NCBI GenBank assembly: GCA_025642075.2
Contig: JAODUO010000037.1
Span: forward strand, 1,057,501 to 1,121,500
Length of the DNA stretch: 64,000 bases
Source of the DNA: Ridgeia piscesae
Taxonomy: Eukaryota; Annelida; Polychaeta; Sabellida; Siboglinidae
Direction: 5' to 3'
The position numbers were made by a program, and so were the translations under genes. The number at the start of each line of letters is the position of its first letter. Position 1 is the first letter of the stretch. The notes under the pieces were generated by a model. It was not told the origin of the DNA and did not search any database. It saw only the letters and a list, made by a program, of their open reading frames with translations. Below, piece by piece: positions 26,311-64,000 of the stretch.

Positions 26311-28601
26311 AAGGCATTGCTACCCCATGTGTACTTTTAGCCCATCACACGGATAACATTCAAACGCAGGCTAAGTGACCAGGCTGACTGGTTTCTCGAC
26401 GAAGTTACGCAGCCGAGCGACAGTCGGTTAAGCTAGACTAGATTACATGCACTCATATCCATTCGCTGGTTTGAAGCCTGTGTAGTCTAACATGTTACTG
26501 GTCTACTAGGTGGAGCCACCGAATGGGCAAATCGTGGAGTCGAAAAACCTAATTTATTCAATGTCCTATTTTTGTCAAAAGTATGCATGATACCGTCACA
26601 AAATGATGTCTATGCCTATGTTTTCAAGGTCAATGATTAGGATAAACACTATTAGAGAGTTTTAGCACGTATATTTTCCCAATATGCAAATTATCATTAT
26701 CGTAAAACCTACTTTCTTCAGTATCTCTGAAAGTATGCATGATAATGAGATAAAAACATTTTCATAATCAGGGATTATGATAAAGACAATTTATGAAATA
26801 CAAAAAAAATTGTATTTTATAACTGTGCCAATTAGCCAATACTATCACTACCGAAAAAAAACGTATTTGCTTGAAAACATTTGCAGGTTTGCATGATAAC
26901 GTCACAAAATACCGTATATAGACATAGGCCCTATATTCAGTCAAGGGTAACGATAAACCTATCACCAAATGCATAATTTATTGATATGGATTGTAAATCC
27001 GCCAACGTTGGGGAAAGCAAAACCTTGTACTATAGACAACTCATAGGTTCACCAAATGGCAAATGGACTAATCGTACAAGCAATCAGCCCGCGAAAATAT
27101 GTGCTTCCGGACATGCGCATTAAATGTCGGTGCAGCAGTATTTTTCAGCAGCAGGAGTTTTCGCTACAACACATCATGAATGCAAGTATTTACATCTTTA
27201 TCAACACTGCCTAAGAGGAACGAATGAGCATGTGCACGTATTTCTCATTACAACTAGAAGAGTGTTGCTTGTACTGTGTTGTCTCTAGATAACTGGTCAT
27301 CAGTTACTAAAAAACAATTGCTTTGTGTGGGAGAAGTGACTAAAGAGTATTGTATCATGCGTTCCATTGTGTGTCTCTCCTTTCTTCAAAACAGGACTTA
27401 AATTATTGGACAACGTAATTATTGTATCCGCGATTTCTGGATCAAGTTGTTTTTCTCAATCTTTGGTAACAAATATTCAATTCATTCATTCAATTGTTTT
27501 ATTTCCAAATGAATATCATTAAAACAAAATATAGTACGTACACAATATACAATAACATAAACATTCGCAAATGGACATAGAGTGAATACTATTATACTCG
27601 TTAATGTGTGACATCTTCAAATACATTAGTACTATTAGCATATAAACCTTTATTCCTTCCGCTCTGTTTCTTTCAAATACACAAACTACCCACAACCAAC
27701 TTATTCTGTTTAGCTATAATGACACTAACTCGTTAATGTGATTTCGGTCAGTATAAAGTATAATACATGTGGGTTTTAGCAACTGTTACGCTGCTCCATT
27801 TATACATACTTTTTTCTCCAAACTCACAATAGTTCTTCGGCGTACACATCTAAATGCATTTCAAATACACAAAACATTAACCAAAACAACTACTACTGCT
27901 TTACGCATAACAAACAAACCCGGAAAGACTGGTTGCAATTAATTAACCTTCTGTGTACTATTTCTTTCCAACCACGCAATATGAAACATGAGGTTATAAC
28001 ATTGGAGTTACAATATGTGGCAAGTACCCACGGCAAGTATGAAACAGTTCAATAAACAAACAAAAGTGTATTACTATGGAAACAAACGCGATTTAAAATG
28101 TATCAGTATAACACATTCGACAAAGCAAACAAAACTGTCTTTTTGACATTCCTTGGGACACAAATCGTTCCCGTGTCCATATCTGAATATTTGCTGTGAC
28201 GTCATAACAACTACCCGCCACCTGACATTTTTCACTGGCGGCCGATCATCAGTCATTTCGTCGGTTCCAGTGAATGATAAGTGTGATTTTAATTAAACTT
28301 GTAAATTTGTTACACTATCGCTAACTGTAGTTCCCGTGAACTGTAAATATACATGTCAATAATGTTTTCCTAAGCCCAACAAGAATTAATTCATCACAAT
28401 CGGTTGTACGCAGTTGTTTGAACAAGATATATACAAACCTGCGTTCTGAGCTGTACAAAAAATGTAAATATTTCATTGTCTGGCTCTGGTGAAAATAAAT
28501 ACAACATTGGTGATAAAGATACGAGTAAATATTTTCATTCACACTGATTTCTTTTGTATAGGTTAAGATGATTTTTCATTTTATATGAAGCAAGATGATG
28601 T

Positions 28602-28607
28602 TTTATT
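28602..28607 (-). terminator. candidate polyadenylation signal for FA2H
   Basis: AATAAA on the minus strand, about 360 nt beyond the FA2H stop codon at 28968-28970. It is the nearest canonical signal I noticed; the true cleavage site is unknown. Confidence 0.4.
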
Positions 28608-28967
28608 GCAACACATTCCGGTAGTACTTGACTTTTGACATAAATGTGTTTTCTCTGACACTCATTAAATAAATGCTTAGGCGTTCTGTTGGCGAATTGC
28701 TACCTTGCCGACAACATAAATGTGATGTTAAAATCGAAACATTCTTTGCAAACAAACAAAGTTTCAACATTAATTATAACGCCTTCAATACACTATTGTT
28801 TCACTAGAGTTTTGCTGGGAGGTCAAGATGTTAAGACACGTATACGTTAAAAGTATACAACGAACACACTTAATACTACTTTGAATGTTGACTTGCTTCG
28901 TGTACCTAACAGCGGGACTCTGAAACGGAGCCCACGGCAAGAGAAGGTCTGACAGAGAGTCCTGGTC

Positions 28968-56662
<27,695 letters not shown>

Positions 56663-56960
56663 CGTTAGTCGTCTTTCTCTTTCCGATTCGGTCTCGCTTA
56701 TTGAGATTTGTCACCTGCAAATATATTATACGTACGGTACAGGCGACGTCCGCGGTGGGTAGCAACGCGTCCTTAGCGCGAAAACGCCGCCGCCAGAGGG
56801 CGTGCGGTGAATGTCAACAACGGGTCACGCGCGCGTTATGGGGACCGTGAGTAGTAAACAAGATTAACCCTTTAACCGCTGAGTCAAGGCTGCGTTTACC
56901 GCGACAGTGACGCGTGCAAATTTGGTCACAAACACTCGGCGCGTCAGCGGTCATGGTTTA

Positions 56961-58600
56961 CGTCTAGTGTGTCCGTAGACTGAACGTTTGTCGCTGAGCT
57001 GCATGTACATGCTGGCCATTAAGTATACGACGGTAAAAAGAGTCTGCTAATTTAATATCGCTGTTGTAACTTGTAAGCAGCTTGAGGTGACAACGTAGTA
57101 GTTTGTTTAGCGTTGATGTGCGTTTAGTGCAATATGTCATAGTTAGCCACGCACTGGATTCATTGTAGACGGCGGAAAGCGAGAGGAGTGATCGGGGTGG
57201 GCGTACGTGTGTGATCACTCAACCTTGTCCTCAATCAACCGTGGGGCGTGGTACATCGCGGCATTTCGGCGACAAGTCAACAGTATCACTGGCTGCCAAG
57301 AATACCCCTGTCACGTTGCGAGTTGTACACGACCTGCATGGTTTACTATTGTAGCAATGTACGCGTGCATCCGAACAAACGCTTATTGATGTTTCCACAA
57401 TTTCGCAGCTAATTTGTAGGTTCATATTCTGTATGCCCGTACATACTCGAGGAACCTTGATTGTCTTTTATTAAATACACTTTCTTAAATTACTGCTTAC
57501 CAATGCCGTTTCTGTGATCATCCTACTACAGCAGTGTACACGTCATTCTGTGCATGTGGACTGACACAATGTATGACTGATTTCTTCTTTCGAGCTGAAC
57601 GGCGAGTCACTTGCATAGTGCAACGCACGACAAACTGCCATTTAAACCACTCATTGCGAGAATCAATGTGTCTAAGGTTTTTACGCGGGCACATTTAATT
57701 TTCCGTGTGAAACCACGTTTTGCTCGCATGCGATATTAATCAGTCAATCCAATTCATGAAAAACCCCAAATTTTATCGGTATGTCAATTCGCATTGCACG
57801 CAATGAATGGAACGCGGAAAATCACCAACGGCATATGTAGCATGGAACGTGTTTGTCTGAAGAAAAGGCACTGCTAAACAGAGAAATTCTCTGTATACGT
57901 GCCGATAATAATATCAATTCCACCTGGATACACCGCCAGTGCAAAGCATGTTAACTGGCATCCCTGTGGCGCCAGATATTCATGTATACAACACCGTGAA
58001 CATTGGCAACGCATAGTGAATGGGCCTATCTTAGGCTGTGAACAGCGGCGAGAGATCTACACTCGGTTCTGCAATCGATTGTTTAATTACCGTGCTACGC
58101 TACCCCACCTGCATGGCTATAGCGGCGTGTTTAGCAATGACTAACGTCTAAGCTATATCCTAATAGAAACAGGGAGGCTGCTACGCCTGATTGTTTCGGT
58201 GTAGCATAAACTTGTTCTGGTCGATAACAACAATTCTGAAAGTATACAGCCAGCGAAATTGCGTTTTATAAACTCGAGACTGTGTTTGCAGTTTGATTAT
58301 TTCAACTGTGAGATATTCAAATTGTAAATAAATATTAATTCATATTAAAAACAGGTTACATTATCAGTAATGACAATGTAGCGGACGATCGATGATTTTC
58401 GCAGCACGGCTTTCTGATATTCGACGCGCCCGCCCGTTTCCCTATAATATAAAAACAATTTATCGAGCGAACTTGTTGCCAATAATGATTATAGCCATAT
58501 CCATTAATGCAACGGAAGAGACAGTCTGTATTGTGGACATGTGTCAACGTTTTTTCCCCTTGACCGTTTGCTTTACCGAAGCCAACCGTTAAGGGGTTTA
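56961..58600. other. intergenic sequence upstream of FA2H
   Basis: No gene, RNA or repeat recognised; open frames are under 90 codons and lack motifs. Confidence 0.5.
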
Positions 58601-59295
58601 TCTACAATCCCTCAGAGAACTTTCCGCAATCTTGGTGTCCAATCTGATGCCGAGATGACGATGGAGTGACACATGACTGCTGTAAGCAGGTCGGCAATCT
58701 TTCATCTACGCAACATCTCGAGAATCAGGCGGTATATGACAGCAGCAGCGACAGAGCAAGTTATACATGCATTTGTCACAAGTAGACTCGATGTTGGCAA
58801 TGCACTGCTCCGTGGAAGGTCTCTGAAGCAAATACAACGGCTTCAGATAATACAGAACTGGACAGCCTGCTTGATCGACGGCGCTATGACATTTAGCCAT
58901 GCAACACCGCTGCCGATGACGCTGCTCTGGGTGCCAAAAACAGCGCGAGTGGATGTCAAGATCCTCCTACTTACACCAAGTCCGTGCTTACACATCGAGC
59001 TCTGACTGAAACCACTGAACAGGTTGGGTCGCTGTGCCCCAGTGATTATATACACGACACGATTTATTTATGTCACCCCAGCGACGGACATGGCGTCACA
59101 GGGGTGACAGAACTTTCGGCGTGGCAGCCCCAAGTCCACGGAATACGGTACCACAGCATCTGACATTAACATCTATGACCACTGCTGCTTTTAAAGTATA
59201 ACTAAAGACTGACCTTCATCAAGAACTTTTTATATAGCGCTGTGAGCAACAAATGGAGGAACAGCGCTATGTAAATGTCAAGATTATGATCTTAC
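58600..59295 (+). pseudogene. decayed L2-like LINE, RT C-terminal end and 3' tail
   Basis: The plus strand reads a familiar LINE C-terminal block with many stops and shifts: HLRNISRIRRYMT, VIHAFVTSRLDVGNALL, KQIQRLQIIQN, then a hydrophobic VDVKILLLT segment and a GDRTFGVAAPSPRN piece. It ends at agcgctatgtaaatgtc, the 3' end typical of L2-clade elements (GCGCTATATAAATG type). The element is 5'-truncated and inactive. Confidence 0.8.
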
Positions 59296-60020
59296 TTGCC
59301 TACAACATACCCCTTTGCAACAACTACTCTTTTCAACTCAGCCAATGAAATTGCTCACGCGGAGTGTGGTCGACCTCCAGTCATGTGATATAATTTTGGG
59401 TGATTTCAGCCACATGCTACTCGTGTGACATGCAGGGTTTAGGGTACGAATATGTCATTGTATTAGGATTCCCAACAGTCGTGTATCCGTCTTCAAATTG
59501 GGGCGGGTATTTGCGCTGTTCCCACGGCTGACGCAGTAGTGACGGGCGAAGTCAACTGCTATAATTTTATATCTCAACTCCACTCAATTCCACGGTTGGC
59601 CAGGGATACTATAGCGCAGCGCAACGACCCCTGGCTTGTGAGGATGCTTCCAGTGCAGTTATGCTGCATGACATAACAACAACGACACATTATGTTTGAA
59701 AGGGGAAAACGTTATTAGTAAAATATTATATACCCCATAAAATGTTTGCATCAACAAGAAAAATTGCACTCGCGTCGGAACGAAATTATTATTGGGAGGA
59801 CTAGGCTACAGCTTTGGCACAATCCCACAGCCGGATCATGAGCTCGGAAGACGGTTGGAGCTACCAAAAACATCTCCAGGCTGCCCAAAAACATTCACTT
59901 GCATAAAGCGTCCGATGTCATTGGCTGGGATTTGCCAATTAGAAAATCGAAACAGAAATAGAGTACGGATGTCATGTGTTTCGTATAAAATAGACACGAA
60001 AACATATACAATAATTAGAT
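59296..60020. other. unrecognised intergenic sequence
   Basis: No supported feature apart from short random frames. Confidence 0.5.
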
Positions 60021-60025
60021 AATAA

Positions 60026-60372
60026 AACTCACTCACTCACTCACTCACTCACTCACCTACCACTCACTCACTCACTCACTCACTCACTCACTCACTCACT
60101 CACTCACTCACTCACTCACTCACTCACTCACTCACTCACTCACTCACTCACCACCACCACCACCACCACCACCACCACCACCACCACTACACCACTCACC
60201 ACCACCACCAACCATCACCACCACCACACACCACCACCACCACCACTCACTCACTCACCACTCACTCACTCACCACCACCACCACCACCACTCACCACAC
60301 ACACCACCACCACACACACACACACACACACACCACACACACCCCACACACACACACACCACACACACACCA

Positions 60373-60447
<75 letters not shown>

Positions 60448-60484
60448 ACACACACACACCCCCCACTCACACACACACACACAC
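60026..60484. repeat. (CTCA)n, (CCA)n and (CA)n compound microsatellite
   Basis: CTCA units to about 60150, CCA-rich triplets to about 60290, mixed CCA/CA, then a CA tract to 60484. Units derive stepwise from one another. Confidence 0.97.
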
Positions 60485-61720
60485 CAACGTTCTGATCTAT
60501 TTTATTCATGGGCCGCCCTTTATCAAAGGCTACAACAAAGCTGTAGGTTCACCTGAAATTATGTTAATGATAGTCTACAGTGATTAATGATTCAGTTACA
60601 AAATCTACGAAAACCACCAATTTGAAAGGTTATCTATTTAAGAAAAAGAGAACCGTTTCTGTAAATGTCTGCGAAGTAAAAATATTTACCGGTCATATTT
60701 TCTCTGAGTTAAAACGTTGAGTGAATATCTGAATTTGTATGCCAACCTCACCCCGGAGTCTGACGGCCGGCGACAGGGCCAGGAACTAGTCTAGAGGAAA
60801 ACAACGACAACAACAACCAATAATATACTATAGTTTTGCATTAATAACAGTCAGCTTCCACACACCACAGTCAATGTAGTTGTTGTATGGCATACACTGT
60901 AAGTTACAACAGCATCTTCAATAAACATGCATATATCACATTTGACTTTGAGACGATTTTCGTTGACATTCGTCGTCATGAATGATTCGACCAACTGTTA
61001 GGGAATCGGTGTACATTTGTGCAATTAGAATCTATGCCAAGGCCATTTTCACAAGCTACATTAATAATTACTTTAATAAAGTATCGATATTCGAAATAGC
61101 TAACAAAAGGCTATATCAGAGTTGCGTTTAGTAAAATACTTACAATGAATAACCGAACAACTTAAAAATACGGCAAAAAACTTGTTACAAAGTGACACTT
61201 CCTGAATGTCGGACAGCCGGGTATTTTCCATGTGTTTTACGTAGCAACGCGTCCGCTATGTTTTGTTTGAGGATAAAATCACCGCGCAAAAACGGCAGGG
61301 AAGTATAACTAGCTAGTTTTGCTTACGTTGTGATCATAATTACGAAAATTATTGTTAACATCGTACTACTTTCGATGATTTTTGCGAATAAAATAGCTTA
61401 TGAGCACTGAAACAGGAACACCAGTTGTGCCACGCCCACGGATAGGCTGATAACTGTTTTATAAAATAAATAATGACGAATTATCAATAAAAGGTTCAGA
61501 CTAGTACTAGGCCCATACATAAATATATAAGATTACATTACGCAAGCAGGATCATCGTTGGATCAAGATAGGGCAATTTTATTTAATCAGATTAAGTAGA
61601 CCTAGTTGTATTTAATACATGTTGTCTAAATCTGTGATTTTAAGAACAGTAACAAAATATAATTCTCTATCTAGCAACATTGTTTGGACTTGCTCTGGAC
61701 AGTAGGCCTACATCTTTCAA
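60485..61720. other. unrecognised intergenic sequence
   Basis: No coding feature, RNA gene or element seen. A LINE copy begins (3' end) near 61725. Confidence 0.5.
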
Positions 61721-61724
61721 GAGC

Positions 61725-62955
61725 ACACTAGAAGCATTACTTTCACTTTACTTTATTGTCCTTAAAAGGATATGCATTTTACAACTCATGATCACATCTA
61801 AAATATATGGGATGGTCTCAACAAAATGCAAATGAATTTCCAGATGTATACACTACAAGAACAATTCAACCGGGTGACATCAATATGACTCATTTAGCAT
61901 TCAACATTCTAATGGCCACCGGCACAAAACTCCTGCTATAGCGACATGTTTTACATTTTATACAACGGTATCTCCTTTGAGACGGAAGTACATGGAAGAA
62001 CGTAGAGAGCGACAGACTCAGTAGCGACAGCTCGAGCTTTCTTCAAAATTGCATCGTCGATTATTTCGGAGAGCTTTGGTGTAGGTAAACCAATGATCTT
62101 GGCAGAAACATGTGAGATTTTCAGAAGCCTGTTACGGTTTTTCACAGAAAGAGCAGGGTAGTAACAAATGCTGCAGTAGGTTAAGAGAGGCTCAATTATG
62201 CTACGGTAAAGGCGTAGAAGAAGTAGTGGATCAACATAGAAAGCTCGTAACTTTCGAAGAACGTGCAGTCGCTGCTGAGACTTCTTTTGCACGGCTGTAA
62301 TATGCTCTGTAAATGACAATTTTTCATCTAATATAACACCGAGGTATTTGAATGAATCAACCTGTTCCACAGGTTCACCGTTGATGACAATAGGACTAAT
62401 GACAGTTCTATTACGACGGAAGTCGATGCACATTTCTTTCGTTTTGGAAACATGCAGATGCAGAAAATTGTTACTGCACCAACTAGAGAAACGTACCACT
62501 GAAGAAAGATATGACTGGTATGAGGCAAAATCATTCAAAAGAGCGAGCATGGCTGTATCATCAGAAAACCTCACAAATTGGGTAGATGAATCAACACTAC
62601 GACAGTCATTTGTATACAAGGTGTACAAAAATGGACTCAGAACACAACCCTGAGGCGCACCTGTGTTGCTAACAAGCACTGGTGACTTTGTCACCCACTC
62701 GAACACACTGCGGGCGATTACTTAAGAAATTGAAAACCCAGTGAACAAGTGCGGCTGGAACTTCTAGTTTCTGTAGTTTATCAATCATGACATGCCTTTG
62801 TATTGTGTTAAATGCTGGACTGAAATCTATAAATAAGATTCGAGCATAGTTGCCAGCTGTCTCCATGTGTTCAAATAGTTTGTGTAAAAGGCAAGCTATT
62901 GCATCGTCAGTGCCTCTTCTGGAACTATAAACACATTCCATTACGTCTTCCAATT
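61725..62955 (-). mobile_element. 5'-truncated non-LTR retrotransposon (CR1/L2-type LINE)
   Basis: The minus strand encodes the middle and end of a reverse transcriptase. Codons 62953-62669 carry RILFIDFSPAFNTIQ and LSNRPQCVRVGDKV. After a one-base frame change at about 62677 the frame at 62706-61951 carries NTGAPQGCVLSPFLYTLYTN, the catalytic box RFSDDTAM, NNFLHLHVSKTKEMCIDFRR and FKYLGVILDEKLSF. The 3' UTR has AATAAA near 61755 followed by an aaagtgaaagt tail. No endonuclease domain is present, so the copy is truncated at about 62955, usual for target-primed insertion. It is much better preserved than the other LINE remnants here, so it is a recent arrival. The frameshift means this copy cannot make a full protein. 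Confidence 0.88.
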
Positions 62956-63720
62956 AAATACTGTAAATTATTTATTATGACAAGATAGAGAAGAAGCAGA
63001 TCCAGAAAGTGGTGTCCTAGCCATTTGACAGGTAGGGGATGGTCGCACAAAGTGGGCCCCTCAACCAAAGTGGGCCCCCGCCCCTTTGTCGCTATTTCGC
63101 AGTGTACGGCAACTTTGTTTTACTAGTGAATAACTAACCCGCCAGAGGACACCTCTGAACAACACGCAAATGCCAGAAACGCGCGCTGAGACAGGTGAGA
63201 TCAAAAAGTTCGTATTTCATACTTTTCTTTAAAAAAAATTACGCTGTGTGTTAAGTGATGCAAATCATTTAATATGCCGCGAAAATACAGATGGACAAGG
63301 CATATGAAACTCATTTGTATGAACCACGCTAAAAGCAAATTATAATTAGGCGGCGTGCATAGATTTTATTTAAAATTGAGTTGTTTTGATGTGGTAGTGT
63401 GTAGACAAAGTGGGCCACACGGTGGCCCACTTTGCCTACACCATTCAATTTTAGAAATATGATGGTAGAGTATGTAATATGATTGAATGAACTAAATTAC
63501 ACATTTAACAATGCTACATATTTATATAAATCAAGAGTAGTAGACAACAGAATATGTAAAATTATGTACTGCACATACAATTAACGCATCCTAGACGACA
63601 ATGCAAGCTTGTGTTTAACCGGTATGTTTACATCCCTATAATATATTATATACTTGTTATTATAGTGTATCGTATTACATATATAAAATAACTTATATTT
63701 ATAATTTATATTGCCACAGA
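62956..63720. other. sequence with repeated CAAAGTGGGCC motifs
   Basis: No coding sequence is recognised. aaagtgggcccc occurs twice at 63048-63078, and an inverted pair gacaaagtgggccac / gtggcccactttg at 63405-63435 forms a near-perfect palindrome. These could be terminal or subterminal repeats of the transposon whose transposase start lies just to the right. Confidence 0.4.
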
Positions 63721-63744
63721 TTGCTGTATTGGCTACTCCCAGCA

Positions 63745-64000
63745 AAGGTATACGAGCGTAAGACATCGCAGCACAAACGGAATGCCTACAACATGCGGCG
63801 TGCGATCGAAGAAGTTCGGAAATAAGATTTGGGGCTCAAGCGTGCGAGCCAACAGTTTGACGTATCGAGATCAACTTTGCAACGAAGATGTCGTGCAGTG
63901 TTAGCAGCACAAGAATCTGCTGTCAAAAAACCAGCATAAAAATCTGCTGTCAAACAGCTAGGGCGATTCAAAGTGACGTTTACTCCAACGATGGAGACAG
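63745..64000 (+). pseudogene. pogo-like transposase N-terminus, broken, runs off window
   Basis: The plus strand reads KRNAYNMRRAIEEVRK, stop, DLGLKRASQQFDVSRSTLQR, a short linker with a second stop, then KQLGRFKVTFTPTMET. This is the Psq/pogo-type helix-turn-helix followed by the LGRF..VFTP linker found at the start of Tc1/mariner-superfamily pogo/Tigger transposases and jerky-like proteins. Two in-frame TAA codons (63824-63826 and 63938-63940) make it non-functional as read. The DDE catalytic domain would lie beyond the window. Confidence 0.72.

Larger units (their letters stand above)
24081..28967. other. intergenic region between ABHD gene and FA2H (tail-to-tail)
   Basis: This contains the 3' UTRs of both genes and AT-rich sequence. 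No conserved coding exon was recognised on either strand. An (AT)n tract lies at 26139-26184, a dispersed repeat copy at 26185-26310, and a possible LINE 3' tail on the minus strand at about 27475-27570 (gaatgaatgaatt-type run after a ggaaataaaa signal). The ORF at 25778-26026 (minus) has no family match that I can name. Confidence 0.6.

Overview
The window is a piece of a metazoan nuclear genome: AT-rich, intron-rich, with GT-AG splicing, animal-specific gene families, non-LTR retrotransposon debris and very many micro- and minisatellites. The long simple arrays suggest a long-read assembly. The phylum cannot be fixed from the sequence. The mix of families, tRNA-derived SINE-like pieces and L2/CR1-type LINEs fits a marine invertebrate (cephalochordate, lophotrochozoan or similar). 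Minisatellites that copy splice junctions, seen here several times, recall the 'mirage' minisatellites I remember being described in amphioxus. That is a hint, not proof.

Four protein genes were rebuilt exon by exon, with consistent splice phases, and they alternate in direction. (1) 311-7031, plus strand: the 3' part of a TBC-domain gene most like TBC1D32/broad-minded, running in from the left edge. (2) 7836-15475, minus strand: TTLL9, a tubulin polyglutamylase-family enzyme, tail-to-tail with gene 1. (3) 17588-24080, plus strand: an ABHD4/ABHD5-type lipase with an intact nucleophile serine and an added charged C-terminal tail, head-to-head with TTLL9. (4) 28968-56662, minus strand: FA2H, fatty acid 2-hydroxylase, complete in five exons, with a first intron of about 23 kb.

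Genes 1 and 2 belong to ciliary families (ciliary signalling and axonemal tubulin modification), and genes 3 and 4 to lipid metabolism. They look like independent neighbours, not a pathway cluster.

FA2H intron 1 (33283-56392) holds a 4.4 kb array of about 140 copies of a 31-bp unit, several compound microsatellites and a decayed LINE. The right end (58.6-64 kb) holds an L2-like LINE remnant, a younger 5'-truncated LINE with one visible frameshift, and a broken pogo-like transposase start that runs off the window.

The most unusual signal is that at least four intron boundaries are themselves the repeat unit of a tandem array: the donor at 5053, the donor at 30408, the acceptor at 31463, and the branch-point region upstream of 15475. 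Also notable are a probable GC-AG intron in the ABHD gene, a one-base frameshift in TTLL9 that an upstream donor could bypass, and a stretch around 29.86-30.17 kb that looks like poor consensus sequence.
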